DNA of 64,000 nt from Macrocybe gigantea (Eukaryota; Basidiomycota; Agaricomycetes; Agaricales; Callistosporiaceae): positions 310,001 through 374,000 of the forward strand of contig SJRY01000263.1 in the NCBI GenBank assembly GCA_011319805.1, in the 5' to 3' direction. Each line of letters begins with the position of its first letter. Position 1 is the first letter of the stretch. Both the position numbers and the translations under genes were made by a program. This document shows positions 1 through 12,800 of the stretch, in pieces. The notes below the pieces were generated by a model, which was given only the letters and a program-made list of their open reading frames with translations, was not told the DNA's origin and ran no database searches.

Positions 1-3000
1 AAATCTTCTTGTGAGACTCCGCATCGGACCTTCATTGTCATCGAGGGGGTTTTGGGTTTTTGTGATGCTGTCATGACGATTTCCCGAAGCCGAGGAATAC
101 CCAACGTTACGTTCGCGGCACCGTGTCCTTCAGTACAAAGCTTCAAGCAAAATGATCGAATGAAAAGCTAGAAAGGTCACTTACCAGCAAAATGGAACGT
201 GTTCAATGTCATTTGCGTCGATGGTTCCCCAACACTGGATGAAGTTTAAGGGCTTAAGGCCAAGCAAGAATCATGGGATCGACTCACCCTTGCGACGCCA
301 ACAGCCCTACCGCTTCACCGGGTTCTGTCAAACTACGCATGTACTTGACATTCATGAGCAAACGGAAGTTGTATGCGGATATGCGTTTTTCCCGGCTCTT
401 CATGACGTCTTTGGGACTATTCTTCGACTTGATAAGATTGTGAGGATTTTTCTTGATGTATTCATCGACCGCTATTGCAAATTGTTCCGACGTACTGCCT
501 AGGTAGCGATTCGGGGGGTATAACGACAAGGCTGGCTCGTACTTGTCACGTTTTGACGGTTTTGTTTTGTCAGGTCGCTCGGTTGACCTCTTCAAGACCT
601 TTTTCATATAGGATGGCGCTGTTACTTCTTCTACGTGGCCCATAACTTCCACGGGTCGTAGGACGGTGAGGAACGAATTTTCGTTCTGAGCGATGAAATC
701 AAATTGATAAAGATGCTTCTGCTTCGTCACGTCCAATGCATCGCCACCATACAAGAACTGATAGATGGAGTTGTCGCTACCTCTGACGGTGTTGTCATAA
801 TGAATGCGAATCCCTTCCAGGTGTTTGATGAGACACCGTTGCAAGTAACCTGAACGGGACGTCTTGACGGCTGTGTCTATCAGACCTTCACGGCCTGCCA
901 TGCAATGGAAGTAGAACTCCTGCGGTTTGATGCCGGTCAGAAAGCGGCTGGCAACGTAGCCACCCGCAATGGCTTTTGTCTCAAATGGACGAAACGAAGG
1001 CAGCGTCTTGCCGCTGACCATCACTGGCACACGACGACCTTCGAGTTCCTGTTGTCCGAGGGCGCACGATATCTGCCTTGCATTGACAGCACTGCCTTTA
1101 GCGCCGGAAAGCGTCATGGTCTGCATGTTATTGTGAGGGAATTTGCGATATAGGCGATGGGGTATGCAAGCGTCGGCGATAGAAGAAGTGAGCTTGGACA
1201 ATTTCGTTTTGACAGTCACGTCGAGACCGGCCATCTTGTTATCATCACGAAGTACCTCCTCCAACAGCGCCTCCAGAGCTTGAGAAATGTCCTCTTTGGC
1301 AATGTTGGTCAACGACGGGAAATTCTCGATGGCCCCCACTGTGCCGAGATCCTTTCCGTCTTCTAGAAGTTGAGCTCGTTTGGCATCCCCATCCGATGTA
1401 AGTATCAGATCGTCCATGCGACAAGAGAAGGCGCGGTGTTGCAGAAACTTGGTGAAGAGACGGCTGAGAATACCAAGTAGCTTGCCAGCAATGTCCGCAC
1501 CGTAGAGCTCATAGACCGAATGGACCAGGCCGTAGTCTGTAGCACCAAAGGCAGCTTTGTCCAAGACACCACAAAGAAGTTCACCGTCCATGAAGATGAC
1601 TTTATCTTCTCTGGAATCAGCCCCCCAAAGATAACCAGGGACTTTCGTCTTGGTATTGAGATTCAGACCCGGGACATTGGATGGTGTGATGTTCTTCATT
1701 ATCGTGGATATCTGATTCGACGTTCTGTTCAAGAGTTGTCTCTAGTAAAAACAGACGAAGGAGACTACTTACAATCTGTTTCCCAGTCCAGAGGGGTTTA
1801 GGTTTCCATATTGTCGGAGGAAGCGTTATCAGACGACTACTTTGGAAAACATCGTCTTCCAGGCGTAGTGCACCATAAAGCAGCTGAAAGTACTCTTCGC
1901 GCGTGAAGAACGAGTCTTGAGTCGTCATCCACACACCTGCGACGACGTGGTCCTGAATCAAACCTCGAAGTGGATTGCCGGATGTCGGTACTAGATATTG
2001 GTTATCTGTGTTGGCGATCATCATAGCTTCAGCTCGAGCGACTTGGTTTTCTATGAAGGAATTGAAGATTGGGTTGGGACTAATAATCGCGGTATTAGGG
2101 TGACTTACGAGGAAAATGGATATTCATCTCTGAGGAATCGAAACTGAGTCTTCTTATCAGCCAAGGAGATGTGAAACTCACCGTCTCCATCGAAATCAGC
2201 TGAGGAGTGTCAGCCTCTGGTTTTATTCTGACGCAAGGAGCAACTTACCATTATATGAATTACTATGGACGGCGTTTACGGGAGGTCAGTAATCGTACGT
2301 CAAAGGCGTATTTCCACCAACCAATTTGCGTAATGCATCCGGATTGTCTTTTCTCCGTGAAGAACACGAGCTTTGTGGGCCATCATACTAGGTTTGTGCA
2401 ATGTGGGTTGTCGGTTGAGGATAAGAATGTCGCCATCTTGAAGGTGTCGATATACTTTTTTGTTTATAGCTGGCGTCCTGGTATACAGCCCTCGCCTGCC
2501 CATCGCACCTCGATCTCCATCTTGGGGTGTCAAAAGTTGGTTCGCGATGGCCGTTCGTTGCTCTATCGTCAATTTATCCTTATGGAAAAGCGTTAGAAAA
2601 TCATCAAAGATGCATAGATCTCTTACTAATGACTGTTGACGACCATCTTCATACTCGACCATGGTTGCACCTGGATAACTATGAGGACCTGCAACGACTC
2701 TCTGCCGCATCTCGTGGAAATTTGCAGCTGTCACGGGTTCGGGGAACGTAAGCTTCCGCGCGAAAACTGGCGGTACACCAATTTCGTTCGGCTCGATGTT
2801 GACGTCCGGTGAGATAACAGAACGGGCGGCATAATTGACACGTTTACCCTAGAACCAACGAGACTAAAATCAGAAAAAAAAAAACAGATCTTGCAAGGCA
2901 AGAGACAGCACCATCATATGTTTCCGGAATAAGCCTTCCTTCTTCTCAAGACCTTGCTTGACCCCAGCAGGAGGAAGCTTGCCTTGCCGCATCGGTGCCG

Positions 3001-4621
3001 GGTTCTTGCTACTGTCCATGAAGCTGTTGACATCGACTTGCAGTTGTATGAGACGTTCCAAGAGAGCCCCCATGATTCGCTTACGCGCGTGCTCGTCAAA
3101 GTCTGGCGTTTTTTGGGAGGCGGCACGAAGCTCGATGTTGAGATCACGCAATCGGTAGGATGTGCTGAGCACTTTGGCAAGAAGCTCATTTTGCGGATGC
3201 TCGAACAAAGTTTCGTTCATTTTGGCAGGTGGGCGGAAACGCGTTGGAGACACGGGTATGACCTCTAGGAAAAATATGTCTGCGGAGGCATATGAAAGTC
3301 CTTCGCGAGAGATAGGAGCAAAGGGACCATGTCGTCCGTAAAGCAGCGAACACATGAAGGCCTCATTCCTGAACAAACGTCGCAAGTGAGCGCGACATTC
3401 TTCAGGTGCGACAACGCGCTCATTTCGGCCGCGTTTCGTCTTGACCCTGCCGTTGGCGGCTCTTGGCAAAGCTTCTTCATCAATGATTGTAGCGTTGTTC
3501 TGCGCGTCGACTTCTTCTCCTTCTTCCTCTTCCTCTTCTATCTCTTCTTCCTCGTCCTCTTCACTGGCCTCGGATCCAGACATGCCGATGTCTTCTGGGG
3601 GTTTCTTGCTTTGCTGAACAGATCGAAGAAGGTAAGCTTTTTCGGCAAGTAGAACGTCCGGTCGTCGCTTTCCTAGCAACTGTTTCTTCTGCTTCGAAGA
3701 GAGGTCGTACTCCACAATCTTGGTATAGCCTTCCTTTCGAAACGTATAGGCAGGGCTGGGGGTAAATAATTGTCACCGAATTTGATATATGAAGATAGAG
3801 ACACGAAAATACCAAGAACAATCAGAATTGTGGCATTTGTTTGAGAGCGTTGCCTTGAGAAACTCGTTAATCAGGTCCTTCCTTGCTTGGTAGACGAGAG
3901 AATCCTTGTAGTTATCTCGCTTGCTCCCTGAAGCCCGGCTTAGATGGACCGCAACGTATAAATTTATTCTCATCATAAATTCCTGAGCTGTTTCATCCGG
4001 CACCGCTGGTTCGCTTTTGCCCTTCTCCATGTCCTCATCTTCATCCTCTAGCTGCGATGCATCGCTCTTATCTTTCTTCATGTTCGGTTGACACGTAGGT
4101 GAAGATCGTCGATGCCTTGTGCCGCGTCCAAGAGGCCGTGTTCTAGTAATCTGAATTTGGCGATGTATTTGCACAGCTGAAGCGTGCTGGTGAATCTCGC
4201 GATTCAGCGGTATGAAGATGATATGACGTACGACCGTCCTGCTCAGCTTAAAGCGATGACAGAAGAGGCATGTTGCACGCAACAGATTGTACATGTGGGT
4301 CATGAAGAGAGGATGGAATACAGGAGCAGGGAGCTCGATATGGCCAAAATGTCCCGGGCAGGTGAAATACGTCAACTTGCATGTTGCACAACTAAAGAAT
4401 AAAATGAGAAATATGTCGAGGAATGATTTCACATACTCACATGTCGGATCGGTCGCTGGGTCCCAGAGCAGGATCGTACAAGCCGCCGATGTTTGGTCTG
4501 TTGAGGTCATCGAGGAGGATGGGATTGATGATCTGCTTGACGATATGCGCGGACATCCTGGCTTGTGAGGAATGAGAATGAGATGCCTGTGACGGTAGAT
4601 GGCAGCGAGTGGGCGATGTTC
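1..4621 (-). CDS. RPA190: DNA-directed RNA polymerase I largest subunit (partial, C-terminus off left edge)
   Basis: Catalytic subunit of nucleolar Pol I, which transcribes the 35S rRNA precursor. Visible in order are the N-terminal zinc region ([17 protein letters not shown], about 4335-4390), an acidic linker of E/D runs near 3500-3560, the conserved [15 protein letters not shown] block near 2375-2420, the catalytic ADFDGDE motif near 2180-2200 (interrupted by an intron after DFDGD), and the funnel and trigger-loop region with [10 protein letters not shown] and [13 protein letters not shown] near 840-910. The insert after the zinc region and [18 protein letters not shown] point to Pol I rather than Pol II or III. 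Downstream exons reach GIPRLREIV (about 75-110) and continue beyond base 1. The family start ([11 protein letters not shown]..., at 4621) is out of frame with the next conserved block at about 4542-4551; an in-frame ATG at 4556 would give a shorter N-terminus. The identity is firm; the start is not. Confidence 0.95.
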
Positions 4622-4683
4622 ATGGTCCTGGCTCTCCCCCACTGTCTGGCTTCGCTCTTGCTGCTAAGGTTTTTTTTAAGAGT

Positions 4684-4689
4684 CACGTG
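4684..4689. promoter_or_regulatory. CACGTG palindrome upstream of the Pol I subunit gene
   Basis: A CACGTG E-box lies 63 bp upstream of the Pol I subunit ATG, in the 121 bp gap between that start and the stop of the upstream same-strand gene. The same hexamer occurs in three other short promoters of this window. bHLH factors commonly bind this site in fungi. Use here is inferred from position only. Confidence 0.35.
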
Positions 4690-4742
4690 CTATGACCAAG
4701 TCGAACGCTCTATTTGCCAAATATAGAAATACATGTCAGGTG

Positions 4743-5915
4743 CTACATCATCCCGCTGCCCCTCCGCAAGCTGCCCGACGATCGAAGTTTGCCTGACTTT
4801 AGCTTTTGCGCTTCCCCGACAAGTTCCGCAATAAGACCATTATACGTCTCACTATCCTGCTGTAGCGTATCTCTCATCTGCAGTAAATATGTCAATAGAG
4901 ATGATGTCTGCGCTATCTGCGAGCCTATCTCCGTCAGATGTTCCTCAAGTTTCGATACGGGAAGTATCGTCAGTTGCTCTGCTCGGGGAAAAAAATTATA
5001 CAAAATAGACATCGTTGGAATCAAGGCGATCGCACCTGGATCTAGCCGAAGCAGTTCGTCGATCTTTTCCATGTTCAGTGTCGGCTTGAGTCCAAATTGT
5101 GATTTAGGTGTCGGTTGTCGGCTAGGTTGTGGTGTTCCATTTCGTGAGCGGCTGCCGGCCGCCGTAGAGTTGTTTGTGGGAAACCCATTTCGTGGACCTG
5201 GGGGGGCCGACATAGGCCGTGTCGTTATTTCTAATGGAGGCAGTGGTTTGCTGGTTGCGCGTGGCAGCATTTCATCAAGATTGACGGGAATGCCCAGTGC
5301 AATGAGATGCTGTCGTCGAATCTTTGAATGCGTCCAATTTGGTGGCTTGGCAGGGGGCGAAGATTGCACCAACGTTCTATACAGCTCTCGGCTATGGAAT
5401 ACCTTTACATCAAACGAAGCAGCAATGTTCCCAAAAGATTTGACATACCTCTCTGGCGTTACCAAAATCTGTCCAACCCCTTCTACTTCCCTTATCTGTT
5501 CGTTCGTCACGACGTCCGAAAGGTCACCGTATCCCCAGATCGGCTCGAGAATATCATTCACTTCATCCTTCAGCTCTCGACGCGACGGCATTGGATCCAA
5601 GCGCAGTGCGTGCCATTGTTTTGAAGACTGATCTAGCTGCCTAGTGTCGTTCATAAAGCCGGCGTCATCAAATCCTGCCGAGCTATCCACCACCGCTTCT
5701 CCAAAGTCACCAAAATCCCCAAACTCATCGTCCTCATCCGTTCCTGGAGGTATTGACGCCGGGGCATTGTGAAAGTCCTCGAAAGCGTCGTCTTCGTTGT
5801 CAAATTTAGGGCCAGAAGGCGATGTAGTGAATGACGATGATCCCATGTGCGGCTTGGGGCCAACTTCGTCGTTCGTGCCCCATACTGAGGCGCCAAACGT
5901 AATATCATCGTCCAT
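4743..5915 (-). CDS. Laa2-like clathrin/AP-1 accessory protein
   Basis: A protein of about 370-390 residues. The N-terminus is acidic and carries repeated phenylalanine motifs of the type that bind clathrin-adaptor ear domains (DEDDEFGDFGDFGEAV, about residues 60-75, plus DDAFEDF and DAGF). A folded middle part follows (around residues 100-200), then a Pro/Ser-rich linker and a C-terminal helical segment. This order resembles the yeast YBL010C/Laa2 family (PF17104), an AP-1 partner at the trans-Golgi and endosome. A 57 base stretch near 4985-5041 has GT-AG ends and probably is an intron, which would join LLRLDP to QLTILPVSKLEEHL. The start is the first ATG of the acidic N-terminus and lies 123 bp from the divergent Rrn11 start. 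The family call is from pattern recognition and is moderate. Confidence 0.6.
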   Translation of the reverse strand: MDDDITFGASVWGTNDEVGPKPHMGSSSFTTSPSGPKFDNEDDAFEDFHNAPASIPPGTDEDDEFGDFGDFGEAVVDSSAGFDDAGFMNDTRQLDQSSKQWHALRLDPMPSRRELKDEVNDILEPIWGYGDLSDVVTNEQIREVEGVGQILVTPERYVKSFGNIAASFDVKVFHSRELYRTLVQSSPPAKPPNWTHSKIRRQHLIALGIPVNLDEMLPRATSKPLPPLEITTRPMSAPPGPRNGFPTNNSTAAGSRSRNGTPQPSRQPTPKSQFGLKPTLNMEKIDELLRLDPGAIALIPTMSILYNFFPRAEQLTILPVSKLEEHLTEIGSQIAQTSSLLTYLLQMRDTLQQDSETYNGLIAELVGEAQKLKSGKLRSSGSLRRGSGMM

Positions 5916-6038
5916 TGTCGAAGATATGAGTACGACGTCGAAGCAGTAATCTTTCTGTATCCATGATCGAGCCTGAGCGAACCGCGACGACTTGGATTTG
6001 GCGTTGTTTACGGTCGCCTAAATTCGCTTGTGCTCGCT

Positions 6039-6927
6039 ATGAGCAACGACGACGACCGGTTTTTGTTCGATTCTCTGCCAGGCAAAAAGAAGCTCACGAC
6101 GCGAAAAGTTCACATCAAACGTCTTTACGACATCATGCAACTCTGCATTCATCGTAATGACATGGAACGCGCTACGCGGGCTTGGAGCATACTCGCACGA
6201 TGCAAAGAGACACATTGGATGTCGATGTGGAAGACTGGCCTGCTTATCCTCAACAAAGGTTTAGCACAACATACAGATAGCTCAAGGAATTTGGAGTATC
6301 TGCGAATGATGATGTTACGCTATTCCGAAGAAGTAAGGCGGCCTAAGTAGTATGCATCCTCCTCCATCGCTTATGAATGCTCTGCACCAGCGCGAAAACA
6401 TACTGAAAGAATTGACTATCCAATTGATCTCGGCAGGCCGACATGAAGAGGCACTGGATGAACTTGATCTGTTGTATTCCACTCGGTCCGGTTCTTTCAA
6501 CCCAACTAACAACTCTACAGATATCTGCCTTCCTTCCCTACCAAGATAATCCGAGCCTACATACTTACGCCGGGCTGATTCGGTTGTATCTTGCACAACC
6601 GACTGGCAAGTCCGGTAGGACATCCAGCCCGCGCGGCCCTTTCAGAATTTTGATTCCAAATTATAGGAAGTCAATCGACTTTCGATACTAAGCACCTTCA
6701 GGAAGCTCAAAAACACCTCACGCGTGCAAAGCTGCTGGAACCAAGTAACGTCATTGCGCAAGCTTTTCTTGAGAAGGTACCGAATACGGACCTATCGTTC
6801 ATAAATGAAGCTGAGAGATATGACTATCGCACTAAAGGTACAGTACTTTTTAGACAACCCCGAAGCCCCTGGACAGACTATCGCGGAATCATCCGAAGAT
6901 GAGGGATCCATGGACCTCGAATCTTAG
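6039..6927 (+). CDS. RRN11: RNA polymerase I core-factor subunit Rrn11-like
   Basis: Small TPR-like protein of the Pol I core factor (TAF1A-like), which helps recruit Pol I to the rDNA promoter. It begins MSNDDDRFLFDSLPGKKKLT and then has RKVHIKRLYDIMQLCIHRND and RATRAWSILARCKE, typical of the Rrn11 family. Later exons give ENILKELTIQLISAGRHEEA, NPSLHTYAGLIRLYLAQP and HLTRAKLLEPSNVIAQAF, and the end is acidic (ESSEDEGSMDLES). Introns with good GT-AG ends are seen near 6336-6389, 6471-6520 and 6618-6669. Around 6536-6540 the expected LYLPSFP-YQDNP joins only if one base is added, an apparent one-base deletion. The 3' end overlaps the possible end of the convergent RIX1 gene. An ATG nine bases upstream (6030) is also in frame. 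Confidence 0.75.
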
Positions 6928-9627
6928 GAACAACAAGGATATCGTCAATCCTGTCAGAATCTGAATCGAGGTTGATGGAAGGCATCTCTTCATCCTCGTC
7001 TTCCACAGGCTCGGATGTTATCCTGGGAACTTCTTGCGTGATGCGCTTCGATGTCGCGCTGCTAGAATCCGCCGTTGAACTCTGGCTCGTGCTTTGCGAT
7101 ACCGCTGGTGCATATCTGTTCTGTGCACTGCCAGCGTCCGCATTTGATGAGCCTGCAAGTGGCCTGCAAGTGGCTGGATCCGGGTCGGAAGCGTTTCTCC
7201 ACGCGACATTGTAGACGTATCAGGAGACATGACTACTGCCCGATCGTTTGTTGGTCGAACAACGTTGGAGACAGTGTGTTGGAGATTTGGGAGACTGGAT
7301 TGATCATCTGCCACCATAACTTCCTTTTCCAGAGGCGCCTCAGTCGTAGTCGTGTCCAAAGTCCGCACATGAAGATCACGTATGACATCGGTCTCTTCTT
7401 GCGACTGTTCTGCACGAAAGAACGACAGCGATTCCACGTGCGGCAGCGATCGAATTAATGGCGGGACCCGTGGATGCAGCAAAATGTCAAGGTCGTGGTA
7501 TGTTTGCTAGAATATATATATGTCAGAATGAATTTGCTCTTAAGGATTCGCGAAGACTCACATCGTCAGAGAGATGAGTAGGATAACCGTATGACAGGGC
7601 CTAGCGTTTTGCTCATGACATTTGTAGTACCTGAGCCCAACTCTACGCAGGTCTCAAAGACCAGTCGAAGCAGTGTCTTGTGTAATTGCTCGTCCGTGGA
7701 CAGCAGCGTAGGCGGCATGTGTGTGAGAGCCAAGAGAGTCGACAGCAAGACACGTGTTGATATTGAATGTGTTGAAGACGAAATATTGGGGTTTCGCAGC
7801 AAGATACGTAGCACTGCTTAGGAAATTAATATTCAAATCAAAGCTATTTAGCTTTGAAATACCTTGAACAGAGTTCATCATGACCTCGCCGTCTTCGATC
7901 TGAGGACAGATGGTCTGCCTGGAAACGTTGAAGATTTCTTCACCATCGTAACTCCGCGCACGCTTTTTTCCTTTTTTCGTTTTCGTGGCAGGCATTACAT
8001 CCAACACATCTGATGCTTTTGGCATTAACCTTGATATCGAAGGCAGTAGCGCTCTTGTCACACGGCTGATTGTCATGGAAGAGTCGAGTGGTTGGCAATT
8101 GTAGAGCAAAACTTGAAAAACGGCCAAAAACGATGAACGCTCCTTCCTAAGTATCTGGTTTAGCATATTTGTCCAGAAGGCCCAATCTAGGACCTACGAG
8201 CTGAGTTGCTGTTCCAGACGGAAAGCAAGATAGCTGATTAAGCGACAAAGATGAGGCGAAAGGTGATGACGAGCACTACAAAGATATATTCATCTACACA
8301 GGCGCGCAAAATCGTTTGGCATAGACATACCATTTTGCAAGGCATGTAAGGAGTTCACAACCCAAAATCCATATTTTGGACGTCACAGCGTCTTCTAGAG
8401 AACGGGCTACCTGGTCAATATGTCCATCCTCCTAGCCAATCACGCATAAGCGCATGGAACCTCGCCGTATGAGCTAGCACTGAACCTTTTCATTTCTCTC
8501 GCATGTTAACATTGCGGTGATGAACTTCACTAAAGATCCTACAGGAACAGATACGGCTCGAAGGGATGACGAGCTAACGCGCTGAGTTTTGCTGTTCCGC
8601 AGAGAGATGAGTGATAGAAATACCTCAGGAGTTCACAAATGACGGCTGCACAGCATCGAAGGCGGTCAATGTTGAGAGGAACATCAACGTCTGGGGAATT
8701 AAAGTGTGAAGACGTTTGTTTCGCTGCTGCATAACCATGTGAGGATGAGCGAGGAAGTGGCACGCTGAGTCCATTCACCCGTATTGAACGTTGTCCGCAA
8801 CGTTGACAATGCATTCCAGCCAAATTCCAAGGTCTCTTCTAGGGATTTTCTCCATAGGTTCGCAGCCCCGATTTTTCCTCCAGTACGATGGAGAGCGACA
8901 TACAGTCGTGATGCAGCTTTGAGCCTTTCTTCTCTTATGGGTTGCGGTGCATTGCCGTTCAGAGACTTCAAAGCCAACGTGGACAAACCTTGATGGATTG
9001 GCCGACATAAAGTGGGATAAAGGACGACAATCTGCGACAGGACATGCAACACCAATATCTGTGAGAGATGTTAGATGTGTTCCTTTGCCAAGGTCAAAAA
9101 TAATTCAACAATCAAATCTTCACTATCCCTCTCAGCCAATCCATTCAAGAGATTTGCGAACTTTGGTATGTTGGGAGTGACAATTCGGCGTTGAAACTCA
9201 GACACTTCCGTAGCGGTGGTGAAAATCGTAGCTAAGAGCCGGATTGCACCCTTCAGAACTGGAATAGCTTCTGGCCTCTTCGCGAAAATGATGAGTTCGA
9301 TGATAAATTGTGGATAGTGACATGTAGTGTACAGACAGATATTATTGTTAAGCCATCCGTCACCCAGCCCTGGGCGCACTCCATCATAACGGCCTTGGAG
9401 AGCCCGGATGTCCTCTGAGCCAATACTAGCCCAGCCCACCTAGCTCCAGAATCCTTAGAATGAATGAGCGAGTTGAGCCTTGCAGTCCACTTCGGTAAAT
9501 GAGGAGAAGGAGAGAAACTCTCGGCACAAAGGAAAGTGAGCGCAAAAGGTAGATTCGACACTGCCGACGAATCAGACGCTAGATGAACGAGTAAAAGGCT
9601 CCTCAGGAGCTCAGAACTGGCGGCCAT
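6878..9627 (-). CDS. RIX1: Pre-rRNA processing / 60S maturation factor Rix1-like
   Basis: Rix1 (PELP1 in animals) forms the Rix1-Ipi1-Ipi3 complex that matures the pre-60S particle and ITS2 in the nucleolus and nucleoplasm. The first exon gives MAASSELLRSLLLVHLASDS and, near residues 55-75, LIHSKDSGARWAGLVLAQRT followed by WVTDGL, the usual Rix1 N-terminal signature. Helical exons follow (LERVVTPNIPKFANLL-type and KSLEETLEFGWNALSTL), then a long C-terminal region of low complexity with S/T/P and an acidic tail (EDEDEEMPSINLDSDSD). The C-terminal exon frames between about 7000 and 7480 do not join cleanly by eye, so splicing or an indel there is unresolved. The frame carrying the acidic tail stops at 6878, inside the 3' end of RRN11. 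Confidence 0.7.
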
Positions 9628-9872
9628 CGTCGAAGTCGATATGATGGGGAAAAAAAGCTGAGCAAATAATCAACTAACAGAACGCAACAGCCTCCGAGAT
9701 CAACATAGATAAATAATCTGGATTGTGACGACACAATTACATTGCTTCAGTGTGCCCTTACTATGTCAACGCCGTATGCGCGATAGACCCCAGTGTAGAT
9801 GAGCGGTTACGCTTATCTGAATTCAAGGTCAATTACGGGTTGTGATCCTTGTGGGATGATTATTGATTGCAA

Positions 9873-12800
9873 ATGCAATTTCGCAACAAACAGGGCAAAT
9901 TCGACGTTACTGAATTTATTGGCGTTGTTTCGGAAAAGCTTATAGCGCAATCGAAAGTAGACAACGGCGTGAGTAGAGTGGACCTGCCTTAGTGTACTTG
10001 AGACTTACTCTTTGTCGTAGCATTTGACCCCAAACCTTTCATCCGAACATTCGAAGCGGCGGTGGACAAGCTGATCGCTCTCCGCAAAGATGTTCAAGCG
10101 AAAACCGAACAGATGCAGAAGAGCGTCAGAGTCGCAGAACGCGAGTACTCCAAAAAGATGGCGGACTTGAACCGCGGATTTGAAGTCAGTTATTCTCCGG
10201 CCTAAGGACACCTTCCATTGACCGATACACTGTAGGCGGTTGGAAACACCTTTTTCGGCATGGAAGGTCGTTTGAATGAAGTCAGTAGCACGGCAGTGCG
10301 CATTGGTGAGTCGCCACACGCTCTTTTTTTTTTTTTTGTTGTTGTTGCTTATCTGCTCCCCAGGCGAACAGCTCGAAACTGTGCATCTTGAGCGCCAGCG
10401 AGCTCAAGCTGCTTACGAATTAATTGACTTCTATAATCAGTTCAGTAAAGGTGACACCGCGCGTTTAGATACGATGCGGAAAGAGGGAAGGGCCGGCAGA
10501 CGCCAGGTTGCAATAATATTGCGTCGTTTGCTTACCGTGGCCAAAGAAGTGGATCTTCCAAACGCTGACAAGGTGCATTGTATCTTGGTGTCACTCTATA
10601 CATATTCTCATGTCCATAACAGACTCGGGAAAATATCGAGAAATACTGTGAGAAATTCGAGAAGGAAATGCTTAATCTGTTCGATAGGTGTTATCGCAAG
10701 GGCGACCCGAAAATGATGCATGTTCGTGATTTCTTCTTGTGAAGTTGAAATATGCTGACTGTTTTATGACGGGCAGCACTGCGCACAAACATTGCTGGAA
10801 TTCAACGGAGGTGCTTCTTGTGTGCAAGTATACGTTAATCAGCACGATTTCTTTATCAACAATGTGCGCGAAAATCAAGCTGTGGATGATACGACTTTGT
10901 ATGCATTCGAAAAGTGTCGTGGAACGATTATCGTTGAAATGTCGCTCTTAGGTGGAATTTGGTACCAGATCCTGATGCAAACCCCCCTAAGAGTGAACTG
11001 GGGCTGAAGGAACTATTCGTCGAGATACGATCTACGGTCGAAACAGAGGCCCAGATAGTCAAAGCAGTATTTCCCAACCCTCCTGTTGTCATGCAAGTCT
11101 TCCTACAACGCGTGTTTGCTCAATCTGTAGGCTGGCATTCATATTTCATCTTCGCACCTTCTCATCATCACCATAGATTCAACAACATATGGAGCAGCTG
11201 CTTCACAGGGGTTCAGCGATCTCTGACCTTGCTTATCTACGCATTCTTCAACTGGTGCATGTTCAAGCCTCAAATCTTGTCGAAGATCTAAAGGCATACG
11301 AGCTTCCCCACGTCTCTCCGCGGACGCCATACGAAGCAACTGAATTCCGACGGTCCTTGACTGGGACCACGTCGAACCCTCCCCCCGGTACTTCTGCTGC
11401 CGTCAGCACTATGTTAGAAACGGCTATGGAAGAACTGTTTGTTCCATATATCGAAGGCCAGCGTTACCTCGAACACGAGAGCCGCAGCCTGGGGGCATTG
11501 TATTCCGGCCTATTGGCAAATTTCACTCGGTACCATGTGCGCATATCTGGTTCCTTATACGTGTCTATCAATTCACAGACATTTCTGCAATAGGAACGCG
11601 CGCAAAAAGGCAAAGGATCCGTGTTTGATCGTGTCGTAAACCAACTCAGCGCTGCTGCCGCAACTACGACAGCAGGAGGCGGCTCGACGACGTCAGCCCA
11701 GGCTGCCGCTGCGTTGATGAGGCTGGGAGGACTCAATCCGACGAACCAAGACAAGCCTGGCGAGGAACCTGTTCGCGAAGAGGACGGACTTCTTTCCGTG
11801 GACGTCGCTGAGAAAACGTTAAAGTGGCATGCAGAAGCCATTGGTCGATGCATTGAGTTGAGTCCTGCCAATGACGTGTATGTGACACTTGATATCCATT
11901 ACAGTTCAAAACATAACTCTTTTGTGAAGGGCAAAGAATGCTTTTTCCCTACTTCGCGTGCTCGGAGAAGCCATAGGAAATGCTTACGTTGGTGCAGCCA
12001 TTGAAACGTGAGTACTAACGTTTAACGTCATCCTTTCTACATTATCTTGATCTAACCAACTTCAGTGCTCAAGTTCGCCTTGAAACGACCGATAGCAAAT
12101 CAGAGCCTTTCCTTCAACCTCTTGCTGTTGTGAAAGTGATCGACTTGATCTGCCATCTTTGGCAGCAGTATGTTAATACAGCTATCTTGCCTCTCGCTAG
12201 TTCATCGGTTACAGTCCGCCGAGAGATGGTTGCCTTCAATAATCAGTCGATAAACAGACTGGAAGCTGGCGTCAATCAGCTTCTGCAACGCATAACTGAC
12301 TGTGAGTGACTCAAGCTATCCCAAACTTTCTTTACCATCTAACGGTAATCTGCCATAGCCGTCATTTCATCGTTGTCGTTTCAACTCACCAAGCAGAGGC
12401 GCAACGATTTCAACCCACGAGACGATGATCTCTCTTTCGCTCGTGTCAACACCGAACCCTGCGTTGCTTGCTGTGATATTCTGGAACGAGTGCTTGAAAT
12501 GGCGAAGCAAAATCTGAGTGGGAAGAACCTGGAGGTGTTTCTTACGGAAATAGGTGTTGCATTCCATGGGTACGTACTTAAATCTCCGCGGAACTCAGCG
12601 AAAGCTTCATGTTACTTGTCTTTCCTCTTTCCAGGGCGTTGTTGGAGCATCTTCGGAAGTTCCCTGTCAGTGCGACAGGTGGTCTCATGCTGGCTAAGTA
12701 TGTCGCTCATGACTCGTCCTGGATAGGTTTTTAATGCTCGATTTCTGTTTCAGAGACATCAAATCATACAAGACTCCATAAATGGCTTCGGGATCTCATC

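Noticed and set aside
4714..5631. 305-codon plus-strand open frame opposite the Laa2-like gene
   Set aside because: Lies antisense to a protein with clear domain-like composition; its translation has no conserved motif and no plausible splice structure.
6600..6700. Apparent stop and frameshifts in RRN11 exon 3
   Set aside because: A 52-base GT-AG intron at about 6618-6669 restores an open frame. Only the break at 6536-6540 remains.
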